Shown: positions 9,874-17,968 of the stretch, one piece after another | Layout of the letters: each line of letters opens with the position of its first letter | How positions within the stretch are numbered: position 1 is the first letter of the stretch | Assembly: GCF_008386395.1 (NCBI RefSeq) | Contig: NZ_CP043761.1 | Span: 3,720,001-3,784,000, forward strand | Source: Paenibacillus sp. 37 | Lineage (GTDB): Bacteria > Bacillota > Bacilli > Paenibacillales > Paenibacillaceae | Direction: 5' to 3' | Length of the DNA: 64,000 bases | Program-made: the position numbers and the translations under genes | The notes under the pieces: model-generated | The model's database searches: none | Told to the model about the DNA's origin: nothing | What the model saw: the letters and a program-made list of their open reading frames with translations, nothing else

Positions 9874-10342
9874 CCTTTATTTGATCGAATTGATAAGCGG
9901 GTTATTTTAACGGAGACTGGGAAAAAATTGTTGCTACATGCCCAAAAAATGCTTGAGCTGTATCATATGATTAAGGAAGTGACTGCTGCACAATGGGAAT
10001 TAACAGGTAATATCGTGATCAGTATTGGGGAAACGTTGTTGATCTATCGTTTTCCACCTACTATTGAAGAGTTCAAAATGCATTGAAGAGTATCAGATCG
10101 GGATTACTTCCAATATTGAATTCTGGAGTATTGAAGCTGTGAAACAGTCGATATTGAGCGGTATGGGCATATCCTTGTTACCTCGAATTACGGTAGAGAG
10201 GGAACTGAAGGAAGAACAACTTTCAGGTCAGCAGTACAAACAGAATCTAGCTACGCAGTTGTTATATCCCAAAAACAAGTGGATCTCTCCCCAAGTGGAA
10301 GCTTTTATCGAGATCGTTAGAAATCATGCCTCCCTATGGTAA
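9874..10342 (+). pseudogene. Decayed LysR-family regulator
   Basis: Frame 9874-10086 encodes PLFDRIDKRVILTETGKKLL and a following helix, which is the end of a LysR winged helix plus linker helix. It ends at a stop right after RFPPTIEEFK, the start of the effector domain. A second frame (10064-10342) resumes with IEAVKQSILSGMGISLLPRI, typical of the last third of the effector domain. The N-terminal recognition helix and roughly 90 central residues are missing, with a frameshift at the junction. The gene cannot make a working regulator. Confidence 0.7.
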
Positions 10343-10407
10343 GAAATGAGAAGAGTGTCTTCTGTTAATTTCCCGTTAAAATACTTCTTCCGCTTTAGAC
10401 AAAAATG

Positions 10408-10440
10408 AAGAGACTATAGCTCATCACTATGGTCTCTTTC
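10408..10440. terminator. Intrinsic terminator between converging units
   Basis: GAAGAGACTATAG pairs with CTATGGTCTCTTTC (one G-U pair) across a short loop. It lies between the LysR remnant and the stop of the VOC gene, whose minus-strand transcript it could end. Confidence 0.5.
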
Positions 10441-10490
10441 TGCTGGTCATAAAGATTAACAAAAAAGTGCCTGCTCATTTCAACTGTCCT

Positions 10491-10895
10491 TTATACTCTA
10501 CCATTGAACCGTTGGATTGCTTCCTCGGTCATCGGCGTGAAGAGATTAACCAGATTACCGTCAGGATCGCGAAACAGCACAGCACGATTCCCCCACGGCA
10601 TTGTGGTAGGTTCCTTTACCCACTCATCGACAAACGGCTTCAAACGCTCGTATTCGGCATCAACATCGTGGACGTGGAACTCAATAATGACAGTACGATT
10701 GTTGGCCGCCACAGCGGAACCAGCGCCAAATAGTTGCACCGTCTGGGAGTGGCCGATCGCTAGAGTGCACGATGGCATAACGAGTTCGGCAAAGACAGGT
10801 GCAGGGCGTTCTGCTGAAACACCCATAATTTTCTCATAGAACTCGACGAGACGATCCACGTCATCAGTAATGATGCGCACAGAAGCAAAATTCAC
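10491..10895 (-). CDS. VOC superfamily (glyoxalase/bleomycin-resistance type) protein
   Basis: A 134-residue soluble protein with the paired beta-alpha-beta-beta-beta pattern of the vicinal oxygen chelate fold. It opens with NFASVRIITDDVDRLVEFYE and closes with the characteristic FRDPDGNLVNLF strand near residue 113-124. Potential metal or substrate positions (His/Glu) are present at the usual places (IEFHVHDVD). Such proteins range from dioxygenases to antibiotic-binding proteins, so the reaction cannot be assigned. It is transcribed away from the ABC-F gene, with a shared 300-bp intergenic region. Confidence 0.85.
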   Translation of the reverse strand: MNFASVRIITDDVDRLVEFYEKIMGVSAERPAPVFAELVMPSCTLAIGHSQTVQLFGAGSAVAANNRTVIIEFHVHDVDAEYERLKPFVDEWVKEPTTMPWGNRAVLFRDPDGNLVNLFTPMTEEAIQRFNGRV

Positions 10896-10964
10896 GAGAT
10901 ATCATCCTTCCTATAATAAGTAATACATTTTGGATCAAAAACACTTCGTATTTACTTCTACTCC

Positions 10965-11024
10965 TTTACAATTGCTTACTCCAACTATACAAATACACTA
11001 CTGACAACAGTATGTCAGTAGTGT
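10965..11024 (+). promoter_or_regulatory. Possible promoter followed by a perfect 12-bp hairpin
   Basis: TTTACA (10965-10970) and TACAAA (10988-10993) are 17 bp apart. Immediately after lies a perfect 12-bp inverted repeat, ACACTACTGACA (10995-11006) and TGTCAGTAGTGT (11013-11024), loop of 6, followed by TTT. It could be an early terminator/attenuator in the ABC-F leader or an operator at the start site. The position between divergent genes argues against ordinary gene-end termination. Confidence 0.45.
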
Positions 11025-11027
11025 TTT

Positions 11028-11087
11028 ATGAAGAAACCACCGTCCACTAGCCATCATTCTATAGAAAGTATTAGAGTTTTAAAGTGA
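11028..11087 (+). CDS. Candidate 19-residue leader peptide upstream of ABC-F gene
   Basis: ATG at 11028 opens a 19-codon frame (MKKPPSTSHHSIESIRVLK) ending with TGA at 11085-11087. It sits between the two leader hairpins of the ABC-F gene. Ribosome-mediated attenuation through short leader peptides is known for several ABC-F resistance genes. There is no convincing ribosome binding site, so this is only a candidate. Confidence 0.25.
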   Translation: MKKPPSTSHHSIESIRVLK

Positions 11088-11113
11088 GGGTACTTGCTAA
11101 AAATCGATTGTAC

Positions 11114-11177
11114 TTGGTGGTAAACAGTGTTACTCTAAAAGTCTGTGTTCGACAATATATTCAACACTAGCCACCAA
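11114..11177 (+). promoter_or_regulatory. Long-range hairpin in the ABC-F leader
   Basis: TTGGTGG (11114-11120) pairs with CCACCAA (11171-11177), and the inner AGTGTT (11126-11131) pairs with AACACT (11163-11168). The resulting interrupted stem ends 9 bases before the AAAGAAAGG ribosome binding site. It could act with the upstream 12-bp hairpin to control read-through or translation. Confidence 0.4.
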
Positions 11178-11202
11178 TTTAGTTATAAAGAAAGGTAACA
11201 CT

Positions 11203-12942
11203 ATGATAAAAGTTGAAAACTTATCCTTCTCATTTCCACAAAAGGAACTATATAAAAACATTTCATTTACGTTTGAAGAGGCACAACATTGTGCTTTTAT
11301 CGGAACAAGCGGCAGTGGAAAAAGTACATTGATCGATATCCTGATGGATCCGGAACGATATTTGTTCGAGGGCAAGTTAGAGATAGACCCCGATTGCAGA
11401 ATTGGGTATGTGAGTCAGTTTTTGCAAGTAGACAAAACAAAAGAAATGACCGTTTTTGAATATATCGCAGAAGAATTCATCAAGATACAAGATGAAATTA
11501 CAGCAATTTATGCGGAGATGGCCACCACATCGGATATGGATTCCCTGATGGAAAAGCTTCAATTGGCTTTGGATGCCTTCGAAGCGATGGATGGGGACAA
11601 TTTCGAAAAAAACATCAATAAACAGTTAAACCTTGCCAACCTCATGAAGCTCAAAGATCTTAGTATATCCGCCGTAAGCGGCGGGGAATTCAAACTTATT
11701 CAAGTGATGAAGGAAATGCTGAATCGTCCAGACTTCATGATTATGGACGAACCCGATGTATTTTTAGACTTTGAAAACTTGAACGCGCTTAAAAAATTGA
11801 TTAACACCCACAAGGGAATGCTGCTCGTTGTTACGCACAACCGTTATCTGTTGAATCATTGTTTCAACAAAATCATACACCTCGAAAACACAGAGCTCCA
11901 GGAGTTTGACGGGCGATATATCGATTATAACTTCTCGCTGCTTCAGACTAAAATTGAGCTGCAAGAAATCGCAGTTGCTGAAGCTGAAGAAATTGAGAGA
12001 TATGATCATATCATCGACAATCTTAGAGAGATCGCCACGTATAATTCAGAAGCCTCCAGAGGCAGAGCGTTAAAAGCCAGAGTCAAGTTTCAAGAGAGAT
12101 TGGAAGCACGTCGAATAAAAGAGCCATTTGTCGATATCAAACAGCCAAATATCCGTTTTGGAATTGATAAGGAAATGGAAGACACCGTTGTGGTTAACGT
12201 CAATAACTATAGCGTTTCCTTTGACGAGTTGCTTTTGGAAAATGTGAACTTTGAGATCAAATCAACAGATAAAGTAGCCCTGATCGGTCCTAACGGTACC
12301 GGGAAAACGACTTTACTCCGAGAAATCTTCAAAAATAATCAGGATTTCATTGAAATCAATACTGATGTTAACGTGGCTTATTTATCTCAGGTTCAAGGCG
12401 AAATGCTAAAAGATTCGAATACCATACTAAATGAATTCATAGATGCTGGTTTTCAAACTTATGACGAGATTAGATCGTATCTTCCAAACTATGGCTTTGA
12501 AGGAGAAATCCTTGATCAAAAGATTGAATCGTTATCTGGCGGAGAAAAAAACATGCTTCAATTGGCTAAAGTTTCTGCCAGTCAAGCCAACGTATTGCTC
12601 CTAGACGAACCGACAAGCCATCTGGACATCTATACACAAATTGCTTTGGAGAAAGCAATTGAAGACTACAAAGGTGCGATTATCATGATTTCTCATGATT
12701 TCTATTCTGTTGTAAATGGTATGGATTATGTTTTAATTATCGAGGACAAAACGATTAGTAAAATGAGTATAGAAGAATTCAGACAGATGATTTATGCGAG
12801 TCATTTTGATGAAAACTATCTAGAAAATGAACAAAAGAAAAAGTCTGTCGAAATGAAAATTGAATTGGCTTTAAAAGATACTAATTTTGAACTTGCAAAG
12901 AGTTTGGTTGATGAACTAGAAGAGCTGATTAAGTTGCTTTAG
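11203..12942 (+). CDS. ABC-F family ATPase (ribosome-associated type)
   Basis: A 579-residue soluble protein with two ATPase domains in one chain and no membrane segments. Walker A motifs are GTSGSGKST (34-42) and GPNGTGKTT (from 362). Signature motifs are VSGGE and LSGGEKN, and Walker B motifs are MIMDEPDVFLD and VLLLDEPTSHLD. The linker between the domains (about residues 245-300) is charged and helical, as in ABC-F proteins that act on the ribosomal exit site. A short charged C-terminal tail follows. AAAGAAAGG precedes the ATG by about 8 bases. The structured leader suggests induced expression and hence antibiotic protection, which is an inference; housekeeping ABC-F proteins look similar. 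Confidence 0.9.
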   Translation: MIKVENLSFSFPQKELYKNISFTFEEAQHCAFIGTSGSGKSTLIDILMDPERYLFEGKLEIDPDCRIGYVSQFLQVDKTKEMTVFEYIAEEFIKIQDEITAIYAEMATTSDMDSLMEKLQLALDAFEAMDGDNFEKNINKQLNLANLMKLKDLSISAVSGGEFKLIQVMKEMLNRPDFMIMDEPDVFLDFENLNALKKLINTHKGMLLVVTHNRYLLNHCFNKIIHLENTELQEFDGRYIDYNFSLLQTKIELQEIAVAEAEEIERYDHIIDNLREIATYNSEASRGRALKARVKFQERLEARRIKEPFVDIKQPNIRFGIDKEMEDTVVVNVNNYSVSFDELLLENVNFEIKSTDKVALIGPNGTGKTTLLREIFKNNQDFIEINTDVNVAYLSQVQGEMLKDSNTILNEFIDAGFQTYDEIRSYLPNYGFEGEILDQKIESLSGGEKNMLQLAKVSASQANVLLLDEPTSHLDIYTQIALEKAIEDYKGAIIMISHDFYSVVNGMDYVLIIEDKTISKMSIEEFRQMIYASHFDENYLENEQKKKSVEMKIELALKDTNFELAKSLVDELEELIKLL

Positions 12943-12966
12943 ACAAGGTGAATATTGCATAAATCT

Positions 12967-13008
12967 AAATCCCCCTGAATGTGGATTACTCCTCATTCAG
13001 GGGGATTT
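12967..13008. terminator. Strong bidirectional terminator
   Basis: A perfect 15-bp stem (AAATCCCCCTGAATG with CATTCAGGGGGATTT) around a 12-base loop lies between the converging ABC-F and Gly/Pro-rich genes. It should stop both transcripts. Confidence 0.92.
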
Positions 13009-13012
13009 ACTT

Positions 13013-13396
13013 CTAGAAACAGCTAAACGAGCTGATTCGCTGCAGATCAATGCCGGTGTATAGCCAGAAGAAGCCATTCCAACGGAAGCCAGCCACCGAA
13101 TTTCTACCTACAAATACCGGGTACATCCAGAAGCCGGGACCACGATCCGGCCAAATATATGTGTAGCGAAACAGACAGCCGGATATGGCTCTTGGATCTA
13201 CCGCATATAACGAAGCGGGTTGCTGTGGAATGAATGATGGTGGCGGTCCGGTGGGTGCCTGCACGCCTTGTGGTCCGCCGCCTCCACCCCCGGGGAACGA
13301 TGGCGGACCAGGAAATCCGCCGGGTCCTCCTGGTCCTCCGGGACCCCCAGGTCCGCCAAAGCCTCCACCAGGTCCAAAAGGAGGTAAAAATGTCAT
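13013..13396 (-). CDS. Gly/Pro-rich protein with conserved aromatic C-terminal domain
   Basis: 127 residues in two parts. Residues 1-55 are low-complexity, with GGPGGPGG-type repeats followed by FPGPPSFPGGGGGG. Residues 60-127 form an aromatic, Trp/Phe/Tyr-rich domain ending in GFRWNGFFWLYTGIDL and a terminal CF. I remember similar glycine-rich proteins from Bacillus and Paenibacillus, and spore-coat or surface location would fit, but this is inference. A GGAGTGATGTGAT ribosome binding region precedes the start on the minus strand. The mirror open frames on the plus strand are artefacts of the repeat. No enzymatic motif is present. Confidence 0.75.
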   Translation of the reverse strand: MTFLPPFGPGGGFGGPGGPGGPGGPGGFPGPPSFPGGGGGGPQGVQAPTGPPPSFIPQQPASLYAVDPRAISGCLFRYTYIWPDRGPGFWMYPVFVGRNSVAGFRWNGFFWLYTGIDLQRISSFSCF

Positions 13397-13604
13397 ATCA
13401 CATCACTCCTGTTCATTAGTCTAATGTATTGTATGTAGGCAATTGAGCAGGGGAATGGGTGGAAGCCTATAGAAGGCCGCTAAAAATCAAGTCGAATCAA
13501 GTAAATTAAATTGCAGAAAAATGTCGAATAAAGTGATTGCTAACTAATTTATTATAACGAATTGAATATTAGCAGTGTTTGGCTGTTACTAGTAAAGCAG
13601 GCAT

Positions 13605-13668
13605 GACCAAAATGATTTTGCATTTACCTTATGTGAGTAGGGGAAGGCATATCGTTTTGGTCTTTTTT
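13605..13668 (+). terminator. Hairpin plus U-tract in the intergenic region before the xylanase
   Basis: GACCAAAATGAT (13605-13616) pairs with ATCGTTTTGGTC (13651-13662) and is followed by six T residues. The 34-base loop may fold further. No gene ends just upstream on this strand, so it may end a small RNA or act as a leader element. The rest of 13397-13883 shows no credible gene. Confidence 0.5.
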
Positions 13669-13796
13669 ATATCCAAATCGGATTCAGGCAAAAATAACGG
13701 ACCAAAGCAAAAACAGAGTTGGATTTCCAGCTTCCTAAACTCACACGAGATTACCAAATGATAACTTTTTATTATAATTATTGGAAATTTGTTATG

Positions 13797-13823
13797 TGTA
13801 AGCGCTATCCAAAGAACTATAAT
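13797..13823 (+). promoter_or_regulatory. CcpA-like cre site overlapping xylanase promoter
   Basis: TGTAAGCGCTATCC at 13797-13810 matches the catabolite-responsive element consensus except for the last base. It lies immediately upstream of a TATAAT box (13818-13823), covering where the -35 should be. Carbon catabolite repression of the xylanase is therefore expected. Confidence 0.7.
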
Positions 13824-13883
13824 CTATTTATCTGGATGTTAATCCGTTCAGAATAATTAGATCAAATCTAGAGGAGGAATTGT

Positions 13884-16556
13884 ATGAAACGGTTAGGTCG
13901 ATGGAATATAACAGCCTTGGTTCTTGTGCTGGTACTCGCCATGCTTCCATTTTCGAATGTCTCACATGCAGCCAAGGCAGTTACGGAAGTGGAGGGAGGT
14001 CATTTGAGCACAAACTTTGAAGACGGTACACTTCAGGGATGGACTCCACGTACAGGTAACGAAAGGCTGACAGTGACACAACAGGAAGCACACGAAGGTC
14101 AGTCCAGTATGCTGGTCGCCAACCGTGAGCGTTCCTATCATGGACCGATGTTATCGATGAAGGATCTGCTTAAGCGTAACCAAGAGTACGAAATTGCGGC
14201 ATATGTAAGACTTACCCAGGAGCCCACCACGGATCAAACACTACAGCTCACCACATATAAAAAAACAACTGCCGAAAGCTGGAACCCGATCGGCAGCGTG
14301 AAGATTGCCAAAACAGAATGGAATACATGGCACAAGATCACCGGAAAATTTCAGTATAGCGATGATCCCACTGAATTGAATTTGTTCATCGAAACACCCT
14401 ACATCTCTGAAGATAGCGTAGATACGTTATCGTTCTATGTGGATGATGTATCATTTACTCTGGCCGAGCAACTGGAGATCGAAGAAGGGATTCAGTCTCT
14501 GGAGGACCTGTATCAAGATGATTTCCCCATTGGTGCAGCGGTGTATCGCTGGCAGTTGGAAGGCGCATATGGTCAACTGCTCACAAAACACTTTAACAGC
14601 TTGACCGCAACCTATGAGATGAAACCGAAGTACATGTCTCCTTCCGAAGGTGTTTATGAGTTCGAGGCAGCCGATCAATATGTTCAGTTCGCCGAGGAAC
14701 ATGGTATGGGCGTACGCGCACATGCGTTGTTGTGGCATATTGATGCTGCAGAGTGGATGTTCAAGGATCCTCAGGGTAACCCTGCGAGTCGAGAATTAAT
14801 ACTTGCCCGGATTCAGGATTACGTTGAAACCGTCATGACCCGATACAAAGGTAAGATCTATGCCTGGGATGTGGTAAACGAGGCGATTGCGGATAGCAAT
14901 GGTGATGCCAACGGTTTACGTAAAAGTCCCTTTTATGAACTAATCGGTCCGGATTACATTGAGAAAACCTATGAATTCGCCCGTGCAGCCGATCCGGATG
15001 CCAAATTATACTACAACGAATACTTCACGGAAATCCCTGAGAAAAGAGAGCATATGTATCGGTTGGTCAAACGACTGAAAGAGAAAGGGCTCATTGATGG
15101 TGTGGGTTTGCAATCCCACTATAACCTGGAATCCCCGCCCATCAAGGAAATTGAAAAAACGATCAACATGTTCGCCGAACTTGGATTGGATATTCAGATC
15201 ACGGAACTGGATGTGGATAGCGGAATTCCATTTGGTGAAGAGATGTCCGATGAAGTTGCGGTAAAGCAGGCGTATCGATATAAGGAACTGTTGGATTTGT
15301 ACAAAAAACACAAAGATCACATTTCTTCAGTTACCTTATGGGGACTCCAAGATGAGAAGTCTTACAACAACCAGGCTATGCTGTTTGATTCAGCCCTGAA
15401 GGCCAAAAAAGCATACTGGGGACTCGTGGATGAATCCAGCTTGCCTGTGTTGACACAGAGAGCCGTCTCACTTTCGGGTAAACCGGATATCAAAAAACAG
15501 TCACAAGATCCGCTCTGGAACAAAGCGGTGTCTACTCCACTGAAGGGTGATTCTTCAGGATCAGCTAGTTTCCGCACCTTATGGGATCAAAGTAACCTAT
15601 ATATCCTTGTGGATGTTCAGGATGCGAAGGCAGACGTGAATGACAGAGTAGAACTCTTTGTTGATCTCAATAATGGCAAGACCACCTCATATGAAGCAGA
15701 TGACCGACACGTAATCATTAAGCGGTCGGGTAAAGCTGAGGGCGCGGAGCAACGTTCATATCGTGTACGTGAGACAAAAGCCGGATATCAGGTTGAATTG
15801 TCCATTCCATGGGGTGGTATCCAAGTCGGATCAGAATATGAAGCCGGCTTGGATATCCGTGTGACTGATGGCGGTGCAAGTGGGACACAACCTTATAATC
15901 CACTGTACTGGAATGATCGAACACAATCACAGGAGCAAGATACAAGCAAATACGGCGTGATTCAACTTGCTCCTATGCCCAAATCAGCACAAGCTGTGCA
16001 AGGGATTGTTCAGATTGATGGGAAGAAAGACGCCCTATGGAATAAGGCTGTACCATTTGAAGTAAAACGGTTGAACCAGAGCGAAGGTGCAGAGGCAGTG
16101 GCTCGCGCAATGTGGTCAGGTGAGTATCTATACCTGCTGATCGACGTCACTGATCCAAACATCATTACAGACAGCATTAACCCATGGGATCAGGATTCGG
16201 TTGAGATTTTCCTGGACGAGAATCACCAGCGCACACCGTATTTTCAATATGATGATGCCCAGTTCAGAATCAGTGCAGACAATGTGGGAACCTTTGCAGG
16301 GGGGGCCTCACCCGGACGCCTTGTAAGTGCTGTGAAGAAAACAAATCAAGGATATCTCGTAGAAGCCAGAATCCAATTACATTCACTGACACCCAAAGCA
16401 GGAAATGTTCTCGGTTTCGAGCTTCAAATTAATGACAACCAGGGCGGAGGTAAGCAGAACGTAGCCAAGTGGAATGATATGACCAATGAGAGCTGGAGAA
16501 ACACTTCCCAGTACGGAATAATCACTTTTGTTGGAAAGAACAAACTCGGGCATTAA
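13884..16556 (+). CDS. Secreted modular endo-1,4-beta-xylanase, GH10 with CBM22-like and two CBM9-like modules
   Basis: 890 residues. A Sec signal peptide ends near residue 30 (SHAAKA). Next comes a beta-sandwich module of CBM4/9/22 type (about 35-185). The GH10 catalytic barrel (about 195-520) follows, with acid/base E333 in WDVVNEA and nucleophile E441 in ITELDV. The C terminus has two CBM9-type modules (about 545-690 and 705-885), each beginning with an 'ALWNKAV'-like motif and containing DSVEIFLD-type strands. There is no S-layer homology domain or sortase motif, so the enzyme should be released. GAGGAGG lies ahead of ATG 13884. It hydrolyses xylan outside the cell. A single-gene unit with a cre site upstream and a terminator downstream. 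Confidence 0.95.
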   Translation: MKRLGRWNITALVLVLVLAMLPFSNVSHAAKAVTEVEGGHLSTNFEDGTLQGWTPRTGNERLTVTQQEAHEGQSSMLVANRERSYHGPMLSMKDLLKRNQEYEIAAYVRLTQEPTTDQTLQLTTYKKTTAESWNPIGSVKIAKTEWNTWHKITGKFQYSDDPTELNLFIETPYISEDSVDTLSFYVDDVSFTLAEQLEIEEGIQSLEDLYQDDFPIGAAVYRWQLEGAYGQLLTKHFNSLTATYEMKPKYMSPSEGVYEFEAADQYVQFAEEHGMGVRAHALLWHIDAAEWMFKDPQGNPASRELILARIQDYVETVMTRYKGKIYAWDVVNEAIADSNGDANGLRKSPFYELIGPDYIEKTYEFARAADPDAKLYYNEYFTEIPEKREHMYRLVKRLKEKGLIDGVGLQSHYNLESPPIKEIEKTINMFAELGLDIQITELDVDSGIPFGEEMSDEVAVKQAYRYKELLDLYKKHKDHISSVTLWGLQDEKSYNNQAMLFDSALKAKKAYWGLVDESSLPVLTQRAVSLSGKPDIKKQSQDPLWNKAVSTPLKGDSSGSASFRTLWDQSNLYILVDVQDAKADVNDRVELFVDLNNGKTTSYEADDRHVIIKRSGKAEGAEQRSYRVRETKAGYQVELSIPWGGIQVGSEYEAGLDIRVTDGGASGTQPYNPLYWNDRTQSQEQDTSKYGVIQLAPMPKSAQAVQGIVQIDGKKDALWNKAVPFEVKRLNQSEGAEAVARAMWSGEYLYLLIDVTDPNIITDSINPWDQDSVEIFLDENHQRTPYFQYDDAQFRISADNVGTFAGGASPGRLVSAVKKTNQGYLVEARIQLHSLTPKAGNVLGFELQINDNQGGGKQNVAKWNDMTNESWRNTSQYGIITFVGKNKLGH

Positions 16557-16582
16557 ACCATCGGCAGTAATTGCAAGAATAG

Positions 16583-16630
16583 AAACCATCATAACAGTGG
16601 CTAAAACTCAACCATTGTTGTGATGGTTTT
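16583..16630 (+). terminator. Intrinsic terminator of the xylanase gene
   Basis: AAACCATCATAACAGTGG pairs imperfectly with CCATTGTTGTGATGGTTTT. It lies about 25 bp after the xylanase stop codon. Confidence 0.85.
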
Positions 16631-16680
16631 CATCGTTTACATAAGTCACCGAAGGGTGATAAGGGGCGATACAATCTGCC

Positions 16681-16710
16681 TTGACTATATTTAACAGCCC
16701 TTGATATACT
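16681..16710 (+). promoter_or_regulatory. Promoter of the tenA riboswitch transcript
   Basis: TTGACT (16681-16686) and TATACT (16705-16710) with an 18-bp spacer form a good vegetative promoter, about 60 bp before the TPP aptamer. Confidence 0.7.
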
Positions 16711-16767
16711 AAATGGATGTTATTTTCTCTTTTATGGGGATAAGAAAGTTATCAACTACATACAACC

Positions 16768-16850
16768 GTTTGCGAGGGAGCCTTAACCGGCTGAGAGGGT
16801 GTTAAACCGACCTTACCTGATTTGGATAATGCCAACGTAGGGATGCAACG
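16768..16850 (+). promoter_or_regulatory. TPP riboswitch aptamer (THI element)
   Basis: The conserved blocks of the thiamine pyrophosphate aptamer are present in order: GAGGGAGCC, GGCTGAGAGGG, ACCTGATTTGGATAATGCC and CGTAGGGA. It lies in the leader of tenA and is followed by an intrinsic terminator, so high thiamine pyrophosphate should cause premature termination. Confidence 0.93.
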
Positions 16851-16907
16851 ATGAAACGCTGACTTGGGTAGCTCATGCGAACCCCCTTGTTTTAGTGTAT
16901 TTGTCTG

Positions 16908-16937
16908 CGAAACATCCATAGGATGTTTCGTTTTTTT
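16908..16937 (+). terminator. Riboswitch-controlled terminator
   Basis: CGAAACATCC pairs perfectly with GGATGTTTCG around a 3-base loop (ATA), followed by seven T residues. It ends 36 bases before the tenA start, and is the expression platform of the TPP element. Confidence 0.9.
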
Positions 16938-16973
16938 GTTTTTAAATACGTACATTATGAATTGGAGGAACAT

Positions 16974-17636
16974 ATGTTGACTATTTCAGAGAGACTGTAT
17001 CAGGCAGCACAGCCCGTGTGGAAGGAATGTCTCGAGCATCCCTTTGTTAAAGGAATCGGAGATGGTTCCTTACCGGTCGAACAATTTCGTTATTATTTGC
17101 TGCAAGACTACTTGTACCTGTATGATTATGCCCGTGTATTTGCACTAGGTATCGTCAAGTCGCACGATCCCAAATTGATGCAGTTTTTTAGTAAAAACGT
17201 AGATAACATCTTGAATGGCGAAATGAAAATTCATCGTTCTTATATGGAGCGATTAGGAATTACAGAGGATCATGTTTTTCAGGTAAAACCTGCACTGAAA
17301 AATGCAGCTTACACTAACTATATGCTCTCTGTTTCCCATGCGGGTGGCATAGCAGAAGTACTTGTATCCATTCTGGCCTGCTCATGGAGTTATGCAGAGA
17401 TTGGTCAAGTCCTTGCTCAAAAACCAGGTGCAGCTGAGCATCCTTTTTACGGAGAGTGGATCACAGGATATGCTTCCTCTGAATACAACAACAGCAATCA
17501 ATCCCTTGTGACGTTAACGGATAAACTATTAGAAGGCTGTAGCGAGGGAACGTACCAACGGATGGAGGATATTTTCGTGATGTGCAGTCGTTTTGAGCTT
17601 GATTTTTGGGAGATGTCATGGGGGCTGGAGCCTTGA
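16974..17636 (+). CDS. tenA: Thiaminase II / aminopyrimidine aminohydrolase
   Basis: 220 residues from ATG 16974, with ATTGGAGGAA just upstream. An in-frame ATG at 16923 lies inside the riboswitch terminator and is not credible. The all-helical TenA fold is recognisable from HPFVKGIGDGSLPVEQFRYY near the start, then YLLQDYLYLYDYARVFA. The catalytic Cys is in LACSWSY and the conserved acidic end is FWEMSW. TenA hydrolyses degraded thiamine (formylaminopyrimidine or aminopyrimidine) to HMP for reuse. The TPP riboswitch upstream supports a thiamine salvage role. No other thiamine gene is adjacent, which is unusual because tenA is often in a longer operon. Confidence 0.93.
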   Translation: MLTISERLYQAAQPVWKECLEHPFVKGIGDGSLPVEQFRYYLLQDYLYLYDYARVFALGIVKSHDPKLMQFFSKNVDNILNGEMKIHRSYMERLGITEDHVFQVKPALKNAAYTNYMLSVSHAGGIAEVLVSILACSWSYAEIGQVLAQKPGAAEHPFYGEWITGYASSEYNNSNQSLVTLTDKLLEGCSEGTYQRMEDIFVMCSRFELDFWEMSWGLEP

Positions 17637-17796
17637 GTTCAATGTTAGTTAATTCAATTAGAGAGCAGCTAATCAAGATGAGTACAGCGAATAATCAGAA
17701 CGTGTCAGCCCAAAAAGAGATGATTAAACATTTCAACAACAAGCCCTGATATAATAAGCAAATAGCAACTATCTATTTTCTATGGAGGTGAGGCTA

Positions 17797-17913
17797 TTGA
17801 AAACAATCGGGGTAGGGTTCTTACATGCACGGCTCTATGCAAAGCCAGTGAAGGATATGGCAATGCTTTGCATAGAGCCCGGGAATAATCACATTGCCAA
17901 CGACGAATCGTAA
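17797..17913 (+). CDS. Candidate 38-residue small protein overlapping a perfect hairpin
   Basis: TTG at 17797 follows GGAGGTGA with a 5-base gap and opens a 38-codon frame ending TAA at 17911. The coding stretch holds a perfect 14-bp inverted repeat (GGCTCTATGCAAAG at 17831-17844 and CTTTGCATAGAGCC at 17866-17879). It is 55 bp upstream of the CD3324-family gene. No homologue is recognised; it may be a leader peptide or a chance frame over a structural element. Confidence 0.3.
   Translation: MKTIGVGFLHARLYAKPVKDMAMLCIEPGNNHIANDES
17831..17879. repeat. Perfect 14-bp inverted repeat
   Basis: GGCTCTATGCAAAG and CTTTGCATAGAGCC flank a 21-base spacer. There is no U-tract after it, so it is not a standard terminator. 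It lies in the presumed leader of the CD3324-family gene. Confidence 0.7.
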
Positions 17914-17968
17914 TATTCTACTAACTGGCTTTGCACCTTATTGATCTATTAAATAAGGAGTGAGGCCC

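Noticed and set aside
13185..13424. Pro/Gly-rich open frames on the plus strand
   Set aside because: They are the mirror of the GC-rich repeat in the minus-strand Gly/Pro gene; the minus frame has the conserved C-terminal domain and a start signal.
13579..13761. 60-codon frame over the intergenic hairpin
   Set aside because: It runs through the stem and T tract of a terminator-like element and has no ribosome binding site.
17642..17749. 35-codon frame after tenA
   Set aside because: Looked briefly like a Spo0E-type small phosphatase but lacks the SQELD motif and has no ribosome binding site.
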